From: UBA6019 sp035535055
GTDB lineage: Bacteria; Chloroflexota; Dormibacteria; Dormibacterales; Dormibacteraceae
Direction of reading: 5' to 3'
Length of the DNA stretch: 64,000 nucleotides
Assembly: GCA_035535055.1 (NCBI GenBank)
Contig: DATLQT010000044.1
Coordinates: 62,001-126,000, forward strand
The notes below the pieces were generated by a model. That model saw nothing but the letters and a program-made list of their open reading frames with translations, was not told where the DNA came from and ran no database searches. Of the stretch, positions 17,401 to 25,398 are shown one piece after another. Position 1 is the stretch's first letter; each line of letters begins with the position of its first letter. A program made the translations under genes and the position numbers.

Positions 17401-19341
17401 TTAGGACACGGCCCGCAGGCGGAATCGGAGCTTGAGGTCGTCCCCCCCCTCGGCGAGCCGGAGCGGCCGCACGGCCAGCACGCAGGCGCCCTGGACGATG
17501 CGTTCATAGCCGCCCTCGGAGTTGTTGACCGTCTCCACCGGGTAGTACCAGAACCTGCCGCCGGCCGGCGCCGTCAAGCGGTACTCGAGCCCCGCGCCCG
17601 GCTGGGCCAGGATCACCGACGACCTCTCCCCGAGGTCGGCCGCGTCGTCGAGCGGATGCCCGGCGACCGATCCCTCGTGGACCGACGCCAGCAGCCCGAG
17701 GTTCGATTCCACCACCAAAAGGGCGTCGAGCGGCGCCCCGCCGGTGGTCAGAGTCAGCCGGAGCTCGAGACCCGGGCCAGCAGCGTCGAGGTGCACCGAC
17801 CTCCCAAAGCGGACCTCCGAGCGGCCCACGCGCTCGGTCCTCTCCATCGCGCCTCCCGGGCCCAGACTGAACTGCCCGGCGGCGAAGCTGCCTCGCTCGC
17901 GCAGGGTGCCGCGGACGGCCCGCGAGAGCGTGGAGCCGGGAGCCACCAGGTAGGCCTGGAGGACGAGGCGCCGGCGGGCGTCGTAGTGCAGCCGCTTTTC
18001 GAGCCCGGGCTCGCGAACCCGCAGCGGCTCCTCCAGCGTGGAGACCTTCTCTCCCTTGTCGCCGAGGCGGAGCCGATCGTGGTAGGGCTCGGGACGGCGG
18101 GCGATGACGTCGGCGGCGTTCCTGCCCCGCACGTCCCACTCCACCACCGCACCGCCCAGGGCGGGAGCGAGGTACGCGTTCTGCGACGGGGACTCGAGGA
18201 GCAGCTCGCAGGCTCCGTCGGCGTCGTAGTCGACCACCTCGCGGTGGAGCGAAGCATCCGCTGGGGTGACGGCCCGCTCGGCGGCGAGCAGCCCCTGCCA
18301 GACCGCCCGCCGGAGGTGAGGCAGGTAGACGCCGCCGAAGACGCCGTGCCAGTAAGCGTCGTTGGCCTGCCCCCGCAGCAGGTCGTTGACGGCGCCCGCG
18401 GGGGAGCCGGCGGCGGCCACCCGTTCGGAGACGCGAAGCATCTTCTTGTGCATCGCGTTCACCTCCGGGTAGCGGGAGAGGAAGCTGCGCCAGAAGCCTC
18501 CCGACCAGCGGAGCATCTCGGGGTAGCTGCCCGCCGGGAGGTAGACGGGCCCCCGGGCCCGCTGGGCCTCGACGTACTGGCCTGGCAACACCGTCTCGAG
18601 CCAGCCCGACTCCGCCTCCAGGGCGTTGAAGAAGCGGTCCACCCAGCCGTCCTCCCAGCACAGCTGGGCCGTCGTCGGCCAGCCACCGAACTTCTCCCCG
18701 TCGTCGCCCATGAGGACCAGTCGCGGCTCTTCCGCCGCCGTCTCCCGGAAGTAGGCCAGGCACTCCTCGACGCTCCGCCAGGGGATCAGGTAGCGCATCC
18801 GGGTACCGGTCGCCAGGAGCCGCAGCGGCTGCCCCTGCTCCTCGGTCAGAAACGGCGTGTAGAGCTCCTCCGGTTTCATCCCCGCGCGCTCGAAATGGGC
18901 GTCGTCGAGGATCGTGTAGCGGTAGCCCGCCTCGGCCAGGGGCTTTGCCAGCGAGGCCTCCCAGACCCTCTCCGCCAGCCAGAGCCCGGTGGGGCGGCGT
19001 CCGAAGGAGCGTTCGACCGCGTCAGCGAGACGAACTAGCTGCGACCGTTTGTCGCGGTCGGGGATGGAGGGGAGGATCGGTTCGTAGTAGCCCCCGCCCA
19101 TAACCTCAGCCTGACCCCGCTCGACCAGCGCCCGGACACGGCGGACGAAGTCTGGGTGCTGTTCGGTGATCCAGGCGAGCAGGAACCCGCTGTAGTGCAG
19201 TGCCACCCTGACCCGCGGGTGCTTTTCAAGGCGCTCCAGCATCGGCAGGTAGGCGCGCTGGTAGTTCTCCTCCAGCACCCAGCCGAAGTTGCCGACGGGC
19301 TGATGGTTGTGAAGCGCCAGGGCCACGTTCAACCGCCTCAC
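17401..19341 (-). CDS. GH57 glycoside hydrolase, 4-alpha-glucanotransferase type
   Basis: 646-residue GH57 enzyme acting on alpha-glucans. The N-terminal ALHNHQPVGNFGWVLE motif, the WLAERVWE segment with the predicted nucleophile glutamate, and LMGDDGEKFGGWP with the predicted acid aspartate are all present. After the barrel come domains resembling DUF1925/DUF1926, giving the size and order of the archaeal 4-alpha-glucanotransferases rather than short amylases. No signal peptide is visible, so it acts in the cytoplasm, probably on glycogen or maltodextrin. The GTG start at 19341 lies seven bases after a TAACCT hexamer; TTG at 19332 is an alternative. Confidence 0.88.
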   Translation of the reverse strand: MRRLNVALALHNHQPVGNFGWVLEENYQRAYLPMLERLEKHPRVRVALHYSGFLLAWITEQHPDFVRRVRALVERGQAEVMGGGYYEPILPSIPDRDKRSQLVRLADAVERSFGRRPTGLWLAERVWEASLAKPLAEAGYRYTILDDAHFERAGMKPEELYTPFLTEEQGQPLRLLATGTRMRYLIPWRSVEECLAYFRETAAEEPRLVLMGDDGEKFGGWPTTAQLCWEDGWVDRFFNALEAESGWLETVLPGQYVEAQRARGPVYLPAGSYPEMLRWSGGFWRSFLSRYPEVNAMHKKMLRVSERVAAAGSPAGAVNDLLRGQANDAYWHGVFGGVYLPHLRRAVWQGLLAAERAVTPADASLHREVVDYDADGACELLLESPSQNAYLAPALGGAVVEWDVRGRNAADVIARRPEPYHDRLRLGDKGEKVSTLEEPLRVREPGLEKRLHYDARRRLVLQAYLVAPGSTLSRAVRGTLRERGSFAAGQFSLGPGGAMERTERVGRSEVRFGRSVHLDAAGPGLELRLTLTTGGAPLDALLVVESNLGLLASVHEGSVAGHPLDDAADLGERSSVILAQPGAGLEYRLTAPAGGRFWYYPVETVNNSEGGYERIVQGACVLAVRPLRLAEGGDDLKLRFRLRAVS

Positions 19342-19348
19342 CGGGGAC

Positions 19349-19354
19349 AGGTTA
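19349..19354 (-). promoter_or_regulatory. -10 hexamer of GH57 gene
   Basis: TAACCT on the minus strand, seven bases before GTG 19341; it supports that start over the longer open frame. Confidence 0.45.
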
Positions 19355-19377
19355 CCGATAGGCTTTGGCTTCGCAGA

Positions 19378-20325
19378 ATGACGGGTACCGGGTTCGAGGG
19401 ATTGGCGGGTCACCGGCGGGTCCTGCGGCTCCTGGAGAGCCAGCTGGAGCTAGATCACCTCGCCCACGCCTACCTCTTCACCGGCGAGCCCCAGCTGGGC
19501 AAGACCGCGGTTGCCCGCCGCTTCGCGGCAATGCTCCTCCCCGAGGTCCCGCTCGAGCGTCATCCCGACTACTGGGAGGACGACCGGATCGCGAACCTCC
19601 GGGTGAACGAGATCCGGCTGATCTCCGACGAGGGACCCGAGTTCCACGCCCAGTCGCTGCAGGACTTCTTGAACCTGAAGCCGGCGGTCGGCAGCCGGCG
19701 GGTGGCCGTCATCAGCAACGTCGGACGGATCGCCGACCAATCGCAGAACCTGCTCCTGAAGACGCTCGAGGAGCCGCACCCGAACCGGGTGATCATCCTC
19801 ACCTCGCCCAGCCTCTCGCCCTTCGTCGTCATACCGACCATCGTCTCCCGCTGTCAGCGGGTCAGCTTCCAACCGGTCGCCGAGGGCGAGATCGCCCAGC
19901 TGCTGGTGGGCGCCGGCGTGGCCGCCGAGCGGGCGGACGAGCTCGCCGCCCTGAGCCGCGGACGGCCGGGCTGGGCCCTGCGCGCTGCCGGCGACCCCGA
20001 GGTCATGGAGCGCCACGCGGCCTGGACCGAGCGGCTGGAGGGGATGGTCGGGGCGCCGGCCGACGTGCCGCTGCGGCTGGCCGAGGAGCTGGACTCCTTA
20101 CACATGGCCTGGCGGAGCTCGGACAAGGAGTCCGAGGACCCCTTCCTGGAGGCTTTCGACAGCTGGCAGGCGGAGATCCGGCGGCGGATGCTCGGCGACC
20201 TCCACCCGGCCACCTGGGCCCGGCTGCTCGAGCTGTCCTACGACACGCTCGGCCACCACGAACAGAACGTCAGCCCCAGGCTGAACCTGGAGTGCTTCCT
20301 GCTCGAGGTCCGGAGGGCCTCCTGA
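19378..20325 (+). CDS. holB: DNA polymerase III delta-prime subunit
   Basis: Clamp-loader subunit of 315 residues. It carries the AAA+ features AGHRRVLRLLESQLEL, the modified P-loop FTGEPQLGKTAVARRF, and the sensor-1 region VISNVGRIADQSQNLLLKTLEEPHPN, followed by the SRCQRVSF arginine-finger SRC motif. The four-cysteine zinc module usual in delta-prime after the P-loop is missing; the sequence there reads HPDYWEDDRIANLRV. ATG 19378 is chosen because the longer open frame runs into the divergent GH57 gene. It heads a run of closely spaced genes up to ispH. Confidence 0.88.
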   Translation: MTGTGFEGLAGHRRVLRLLESQLELDHLAHAYLFTGEPQLGKTAVARRFAAMLLPEVPLERHPDYWEDDRIANLRVNEIRLISDEGPEFHAQSLQDFLNLKPAVGSRRVAVISNVGRIADQSQNLLLKTLEEPHPNRVIILTSPSLSPFVVIPTIVSRCQRVSFQPVAEGEIAQLLVGAGVAAERADELAALSRGRPGWALRAAGDPEVMERHAAWTERLEGMVGAPADVPLRLAEELDSLHMAWRSSDKESEDPFLEAFDSWQAEIRRRMLGDLHPATWARLLELSYDTLGHHEQNVSPRLNLECFLLEVRRAS

Positions 20326-20330
20326 GAACC

Positions 20331-21389
20331 ATGGCGCCCCCCTACCTCAAGGCGAGCCTCCAGGGATTTGAGCCCTACGTCCCCGGCCAGCAGCCGCCCG
20401 ACGGCGAGGACTGGATCAAGCTCAACACCAACGAGTCGCCCTACCCGCCCTCACCCAAGGTGCTGGAGGCCCTCCACGCCGCCATCGGCGACTCGCTCCG
20501 GCTCTACCCCGCGCCGATGGCGGACGAGGCAGCCGCCGCCTTGGGCGCCGCCAATGGGGTGGACCCCTCCTGGGTGCGCCTCGGCAACGGCGCCGACGAG
20601 CTGATCGCAATGTGCTTCCGCGCCTTCGCCGGCGCCGGCGACCGGGTCGCCTTCACCTGGCCTAGCTATCCCCTGCTGGAGCCGCTCTGCGGCATCCACG
20701 AGGTGGTGGCCTCGCCGCACCGGCTGGGCGAGGGCTGGTCGCTCCCGGCGTCCTTCGCCGCCGACGATGCGCGGCTCAAGTTCCTCGTCAATCCCAACTC
20801 ACCAACCGGCACCTGGTACACCCGCGATGACGTGGAGTCGGTCGCGGCCTCGGCCAGCGGAGTGTTCGTCCTTGACGAGGCCTACGTCGACTTCGCGCCT
20901 GAGTCGCGGCTCGACCTCCTCGCCGAGCACCCGAACCTGCTCATCCTGCGCACGATGTCGAAGTCCTACGCCCTGGCGGGGATGAGGATCGGCTTCGCCT
21001 TCGGCCACCCCGAGCTGCTGGCGGCGCTCGACACGGTCAAGGATTCCTACAACCTGGACCGGCTCAGCATCGTCGCCGCCCGCGCAGCGGCCGACGACCG
21101 CAGTTATCGCGACCGGCTGGTGTCGCGGGTGGTCGCCGATCGGGAGTGGTTCGCTGGCGAGCTGCAGGCGCTCGACTTCCAGGTCTCACCGTCATCCACC
21201 AACTTCGTCTTCGCCCGCCCGCCCGACGGCGTCACCGCCGGGGAGGTCTTCGCCGGCCTGCGCGAGCGCCGGGTCCTCGTCCGCCACTTCACCCGCGCGC
21301 CGCTGGACGGCTGGCTCCGGATCACGATCGGCACCCGGGAGCAGCTGGCGGCGGTGCTCGGCGCGATCGCGGAGGTACTCCAGGGATGA
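20331..21389 (+). CDS. hisC: histidinol-phosphate aminotransferase family protein
   Basis: PLP-dependent class I/II aminotransferase of 352 residues. It shows the HisC N-terminus (IKLNTNESPYPPSPKVLEAL), NGADELI, the VNPNSPTGTWY loop, the DEAYVDFA aspartate and the Schiff-base lysine in TMSKSYALAGMRIGFA, and ends with LRITIGTREQ. It converts histidinol phosphate and 2-oxoglutarate to imidazole acetol phosphate and glutamate. No other his genes are in the window, so an aromatic aminotransferase role is also possible. ATG 20331 follows holB by five bases, and the stop overlaps the next start as ATGA. Confidence 0.88.
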   Translation: MAPPYLKASLQGFEPYVPGQQPPDGEDWIKLNTNESPYPPSPKVLEALHAAIGDSLRLYPAPMADEAAAALGAANGVDPSWVRLGNGADELIAMCFRAFAGAGDRVAFTWPSYPLLEPLCGIHEVVASPHRLGEGWSLPASFAADDARLKFLVNPNSPTGTWYTRDDVESVAASASGVFVLDEAYVDFAPESRLDLLAEHPNLLILRTMSKSYALAGMRIGFAFGHPELLAALDTVKDSYNLDRLSIVAARAAADDRSYRDRLVSRVVADREWFAGELQALDFQVSPSSTNFVFARPPDGVTAGEVFAGLRERRVLVRHFTRAPLDGWLRITIGTREQLAAVLGAIAEVLQG

Positions 21390-21943
21390 GCGTTAAGACC
21401 CGCCAGGACGCCTGGGAGCTGGTGACCGAGTTCACCCAGTCCCAGACGCTGCTCCGCCACATGCTCAGCGTCGAGGCAGCGATGCGCGCCTACGCCCGCA
21501 TCCACGGGGAGGACGAGGAGCGCTGGGCGGTGGTCGGCCTCATCCACGACTTCGACTTCGAGCGCTACCCGACCGAGCACCCGCACTCGAACGTCCGCAT
21601 CCTGCGGGAGCGGGGCTGGCCCGAGGACCTGATCATGGACGCCTACTCCCATGGGGACACCGGTGTCCCCCGCGACACGCCCGTCCGCAAGGCGATCTTC
21701 GCGGTGGACGAGATGTGCGGTTTCGTGATCGCCTGCACGCTCGTCAAGCCCGACAAATCCCTTTCCGCGGTCGAGCCGGCCGGCGTCCGCAAGAAGATGA
21801 AGGACAAGGCCTTCGCCCGCGCCGTGCACCGGGAGGACCTGGTCGCGGGGGCCGAACTTTTGGGCGTACCCTTCGACGACCACGTGGCGAACGTCCGGGA
21901 TGCGTTGAAACCCATCGCCACCCAGTTGGGGTTGCAGCCGTGA
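21386..21943 (+). CDS. HD-domain hydrolase
   Basis: 185-residue HD-superfamily phosphohydrolase. The metal ligands appear as RHMLSVEAAM (first His), LIHDFDFERYP (HD pair) and a later histidine in YSHGD. The EHPHSNVRILRERGWP segment is typical of small HDIG-type proteins encoded beside nucleotide and tRNA genes. The likely substrate is a nucleotide or a phosphomonoester, but nothing here identifies it. It is coupled on both sides: ATGA overlap with hisC and GTGA overlap with the 2-hydroxyacid dehydrogenase gene. Confidence 0.83.
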   Translation: MSVKTRQDAWELVTEFTQSQTLLRHMLSVEAAMRAYARIHGEDEERWAVVGLIHDFDFERYPTEHPHSNVRILRERGWPEDLIMDAYSHGDTGVPRDTPVRKAIFAVDEMCGFVIACTLVKPDKSLSAVEPAGVRKKMKDKAFARAVHREDLVAGAELLGVPFDDHVANVRDALKPIATQLGLQP

Positions 21944-22926
21944 GTGAAGCCAGGCCCACCGTCGTGGTGACCCACCCGATCCTCGAGCCCGGCCCCACCC
22001 TGCTGCAAGAGGCATGCGAGGTCCGTAACCTGCCGAACCAGTACCACCACCCGGTTGAGCTGCTCCGCAAGGCCGCCGAGGGCGCACAGGGGCTGGTCAC
22101 CCAGCTGATGGACCAGGTCGGTGAGGAGGTCCTCTCCGTCCCCGGGCTGAAGGTCGTCTCCAACGTCGCGGTCGGCTTCGACAACATCGATGTGCCGGCC
22201 GCCACCAGGCACGGCGTGATGGTGACCAACACGCCCGGCATCCTCGACGACACCACCGCCGACTTCGCCTTCACGCTCATGATCGCGGCCGGCCGCCGTC
22301 TGCTGGAGGCCGACCGCTTCACCCGGAGCGGAGCCTTCAAAGGCTGGGCGATCGACATGCTGCTCGGCCACGACGTCTCCCAGTCCACGCTGGGGCTGAT
22401 CGGCTTCGGGCGGATCGGGCGGGGCATGGCCCGCCGCGCCAAGGGCTTCGGGATGCGGGTCCTCTATTACGACGAGCACCCGGCGCCGCCCGAGGCCGAG
22501 CAGGAGCTGGGCGTCACCCGCGCCGACCTCAACCGGGTTCTCTCCGAGTCCGACTTCGTCAGCATCCACGTGCCGCTGACGGAGACGACCCGGCACCTCA
22601 TCTCGACGCCCCAGTTCGCTCTCATGAAGCCGACGGCGGTCCTCATCAACACCTCGCGTGGGCCGGTCGTGGACGAGGCCGCCCTGGCGGTGGCGCTCAG
22701 GAGCGACAAGATCTTCGCGGCGGGGCTCGACGTCTACGAGAAGGAGCCCGAGGTGCACCCCGACCTGCTGAAGTTGGACAACGTGATCCTCGCGCCGCAC
22801 ATCGCCAGCGCCTCGGTCCGGACCCGCTCCCAGATGTCGGAGATGGCGGTCCGCAACCTGCTGACGGCCGTCCGAGGCGGTCGGCCGCCCAATCTGCTCA
22901 ACCCCGAGGCCCTCAATCCCCGGTAA
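21940..22926 (+). CDS. D-2-hydroxyacid dehydrogenase (glyoxylate reductase type)
   Basis: NAD(P)-dependent oxidoreductase of 328 residues. It has the Rossmann motif LGLIGFGRIGRGMA, the catalytic arginine in INTSRGPVVDE, glutamate in DVYEKEPEVH and histidine in LAPHIASAS. The N-terminal catalytic segment VSNVAVGFDNIDVPAATRHGVMVTNTP is the glyoxylate/hydroxypyruvate reductase style; no ACT domain is present, so it is not a full-length serine-pathway SerA. The GTG start overlaps the HD-protein stop (GTGA). Confidence 0.9.
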   Translation: MSEARPTVVVTHPILEPGPTLLQEACEVRNLPNQYHHPVELLRKAAEGAQGLVTQLMDQVGEEVLSVPGLKVVSNVAVGFDNIDVPAATRHGVMVTNTPGILDDTTADFAFTLMIAAGRRLLEADRFTRSGAFKGWAIDMLLGHDVSQSTLGLIGFGRIGRGMARRAKGFGMRVLYYDEHPAPPEAEQELGVTRADLNRVLSESDFVSIHVPLTETTRHLISTPQFALMKPTAVLINTSRGPVVDEAALAVALRSDKIFAAGLDVYEKEPEVHPDLLKLDNVILAPHIASASVRTRSQMSEMAVRNLLTAVRGGRPPNLLNPEALNPR

Positions 22927-22939
22927 CCACCGTTACCGG

Positions 22940-23713
22940 CTGCTAGCTCTGGACCTCGACGGGACCATCGTCGGACTGGACCTCTCGGTCGATCCGCGCG
23001 ACGAGGCCGCGCTCGGCTCGGCCCGGGAGCGGGGCCTGTTGGTCGCCGCCTGCACCGGGCGGCCCTATTCGGGCGCCGTCCAGTGGGTTCGGCGCTTCCA
23101 CCTGACCGAGCCGCTGATCTGCTACCAGGGCGCCCAGGTCCGCGCGCCGGACGGCGCCGTGCTGCTCGACCATGGCATCCCACACGAGCTGGCGATGGAG
23201 GTGATCCGCTTTGCGAGAGAGCGCCATCTGCACGTCAACGCTTACCGGGACGACGCGCTGCTGGTCGAGCACGACACCCCCGAGGGTCGTGAGTACGCCC
23301 ACCACTCCGGCCTCGACCCCGAGATCGTCCCCGACCTCGACCAGGCGATGGGACCGACCAGCCCCAAGCTCGTCATCGTCGCCTCCGAAGAGAAGATCGA
23401 ACAACTGCTGCCCGAGGTCCGCGAGCGCTGGAAGGACCGGCTCTTCGTGGCCACCTCCCTTCCGAATTACCTCGAGATGACGATCCCCACCGCCGACAAG
23501 GGCACCGCGCTCCGCTTCCTGGCCGAGAGGTTGGGAGTTCCGCAGGCGGAGACGGTGGCGGCCGGCGACGGGCGCAACGACGTGCCGATGATCACCTGGG
23601 CCGGGCTTGGCGTCGCCGTCGCGGGCGCGCCGCCGGAGGTGCTGGAGGCAGCCGACCGCGTCATCGGCCGCCCCGGAACAGGCGGCCTCGCCGGACTGTT
23701 GAATGAACTATGA
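22940..23713 (+). CDS. HAD-superfamily hydrolase (Cof type), CTG start
   Basis: Phosphatase of the Cof/YidA HAD branch. Motif I is LDLDGTIVG at the extreme N-terminus, then ACTGRPYSG (motif II), and motif IV GDGRNDVPMI near the end, before GLGVAVAGAPPEV. Motif I lies upstream of the first TTG at 23039, and the frame is bounded by a TGA at 22862 with no ATG, GTG or TTG between, so a non-canonical start is required. CTG 22940 (used) or CTG 22949 fit the family's usual N-terminus. The stop overlaps the PIG-L gene start by ATGA. Substrate unknown; likely a sugar phosphate. Confidence 0.85.
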   Translation: MLALDLDGTIVGLDLSVDPRDEAALGSARERGLLVAACTGRPYSGAVQWVRRFHLTEPLICYQGAQVRAPDGAVLLDHGIPHELAMEVIRFARERHLHVNAYRDDALLVEHDTPEGREYAHHSGLDPEIVPDLDQAMGPTSPKLVIVASEEKIEQLLPEVRERWKDRLFVATSLPNYLEMTIPTADKGTALRFLAERLGVPQAETVAAGDGRNDVPMITWAGLGVAVAGAPPEVLEAADRVIGRPGTGGLAGLLNEL

Positions 23714-24519
23714 GCACCATCCTCCTCGTTCACGCCCACCCCGACGACGAGGCGATCATGACTGGCGGCGTGATGCAGAAGGCCCACTCCGAGGGACACC
23801 GCGTCGTGCTGGTGACGTCCACCCGCGGCGAGGTCGGCGAGATCCACAACATGGACGAGGCCGAGAACCGGCCCCGGCTGGGCCAGGTACGGACGGCCGA
23901 GCTGGCCGCCGCCACCCGGATCCTCGGCGTCGATCGGCAGGAGTTCCTCGGGTACCGCGACTCGGGCATGGCCGGCACCGACGACAACCAGAACCCGGCC
24001 AGCTTCCACCAGGCTCCGCTCGACCAGGCCGCCGAGCGGCTGGCGAAGATCATCCGCGAGGAGCGGCCCGACGTCGTCGTCAGCTACGACCCGACGGGCA
24101 CCTACTTCCATCCCGACCACATCAAGGCCCACCAGGTCACGACCGCCGCCCTCGACCTCCTGAAGGCGGAGGGCTGGGAGCCACGGAAGTTCTACTGGCA
24201 CGCCTTCCCGCGCTCTGGCCTGAAGGCCTGGGCCGAGCTCTCCGCCCGGCCTGACGCGCCCGAGCCCCCCTCCTTCCCGCCCAACATGGGCGTGCCGGAC
24301 GAGCAGATCACGACCGTCGTGGATGTGCGGCCCTACGTCGGGGGGAAGCTGGCCGCCTTCCGGGCTCACCTCAGCCAGAACGGCCCCGAGGCGTTCTTCC
24401 TCAGCACGCCCAAAGAGCTCCGGGAACGCGCTTTCGGCGAGGAGCACTTCGTCCTCGCCCGCGGCGAGGTGGGCGGCGAACCGCCGGAACCGGATTTGTT
24501 CGCGGGGGTCGCTGGGTAA
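23710..24519 (+). CDS. PIG-L family N-deacetylase
   Basis: Zinc-dependent deacetylase of 269 residues. The metal motif HAHPDDEAIMTGG is at the N-terminus and the second zinc histidine lies in YFHPDHIKAHQVT; TSTRGEVGEI matches the family. Related enzymes include MshB and Mca of mycothiol metabolism and the BshB proteins of bacillithiol. With inositol synthesis nearby a mycothiol-type role is conceivable, but no other mycothiol gene is in the window, so the acyl donor is unknown. The ATG overlaps the HAD stop. Confidence 0.87.
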   Translation: MSTILLVHAHPDDEAIMTGGVMQKAHSEGHRVVLVTSTRGEVGEIHNMDEAENRPRLGQVRTAELAAATRILGVDRQEFLGYRDSGMAGTDDNQNPASFHQAPLDQAAERLAKIIREERPDVVVSYDPTGTYFHPDHIKAHQVTTAALDLLKAEGWEPRKFYWHAFPRSGLKAWAELSARPDAPEPPSFPPNMGVPDEQITTVVDVRPYVGGKLAAFRAHLSQNGPEAFFLSTPKELRERAFGEEHFVLARGEVGGEPPEPDLFAGVAG

Positions 24520-24522
24520 CCT
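24517..24522 (+). promoter_or_regulatory. -10 hexamer of ispH, overlapping upstream stop
   Basis: TAACCT, six bases before the GTG at 24529. The first three bases are the TAA stop of the PIG-L gene. Confidence 0.45.
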
Positions 24523-24528
24523 AACCTC

Positions 24529-25398
24529 GTGGATGTCCTCAAGATCACTCCCCGGGGCTACTGCCACGGCGTGGTCGACGCGATCCGGATCGCCAAGCAT
24601 GTCGGCGAGGAGACCAAAGGGCCCGTGCACATGCTGGGGCTCCTGGTCCACAACACCCACGTGACCGACGACATGCAGCAGCACGGCGTGAAGCTGGTGG
24701 ACGCACCCGACCGGCTGGCCGGCCTGGACAAGATCCCAGAGGGGACGGTGATCTTCACCGCCCACGGCGTCTCGCCGGCGGTGAAGGAGAAGGCCCGGAA
24801 GATGGGCCTCAACGCCGTCGACGCGACCTGTTCCGACGTCATCCGCACCCACGACCTGATCGACCGCCTGGTTGCCGACGGCTATGACGTCGTCTACATC
24901 GGGCTCCGCGGCCACCCCGAGCCGGAGGGCGCCATCGGCCACGGGCCGGGCAAGGTGCACCTGGTCCAGGAGGCCGCCGACATCGCCCGGCTCGAGATCG
25001 CCTCGGACAAAGTCGCCATCACCTGCCAGACGACGCTCTCGGTCTGGGACACCGACGAGCTCATCGACAGGGTCCGTGAGCGCTACCCGGATGCCGAGGT
25101 GCACAACGAGATCTGCCGGGCGACCCAGGAGCGGCAGGAGGCCGCGGTCGAGGCTGCCAAGGACGTCGACGTCGTGATCGTCGTCGGCAGCACCCGTTCC
25201 TCCAACTCCAAGCGCCTGGTCGAGGTGGTCGAGAAGAAGGGCGGAAAGCCCGCGCACCTCATCGACAGCCTGGAGGAGATCGACCCGGACTGGTTCCGCG
25301 GCGTGAACCGGGTGGGAGTCACCAGTGGCGCCTCGACCCCGAGCCAGCTGACACGCAAGGTGATCGAGTTCCTGGCCGGGCTTACTCCGCCGGACTAG
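24529..25398 (+). CDS. ispH: 4-hydroxy-3-methylbut-2-enyl diphosphate reductase
   Basis: Last enzyme of the methylerythritol phosphate pathway, making isopentenyl and dimethylallyl diphosphate with a 4Fe-4S cluster. The three cluster cysteines are at about residues 12 (GYCHGV), 101 (DATCSDV) and 196 (EICRATQ). LVHNTHVTDDM, FTAHGVSP, GHPEPEGAIG and the VGSTRSSNSKRL and TSGASTPSQL substrate loops are intact. The GTG start sits just after a -10-like hexamer. The 3' end overlaps the convergent MaoC gene by 17 bases. Confidence 0.96.
   Translation: MDVLKITPRGYCHGVVDAIRIAKHVGEETKGPVHMLGLLVHNTHVTDDMQQHGVKLVDAPDRLAGLDKIPEGTVIFTAHGVSPAVKEKARKMGLNAVDATCSDVIRTHDLIDRLVADGYDVVYIGLRGHPEPEGAIGHGPGKVHLVQEAADIARLEIASDKVAITCQTTLSVWDTDELIDRVRERYPDAEVHNEICRATQERQEAAVEAAKDVDVVIVVGSTRSSNSKRLVEVVEKKGGKPAHLIDSLEEIDPDWFRGVNRVGVTSGASTPSQLTRKVIEFLAGLTPPD

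Noticed and set aside
15411..17507. 698-codon open frame on the minus strand opposite ino1 and the phosphatidyltransferase gene
   Set aside because: It is a shadow produced by GC-rich third positions; it has low-complexity His/Asp/Gly/Arg composition, no domain, and covers two well-recognised plus-strand genes.
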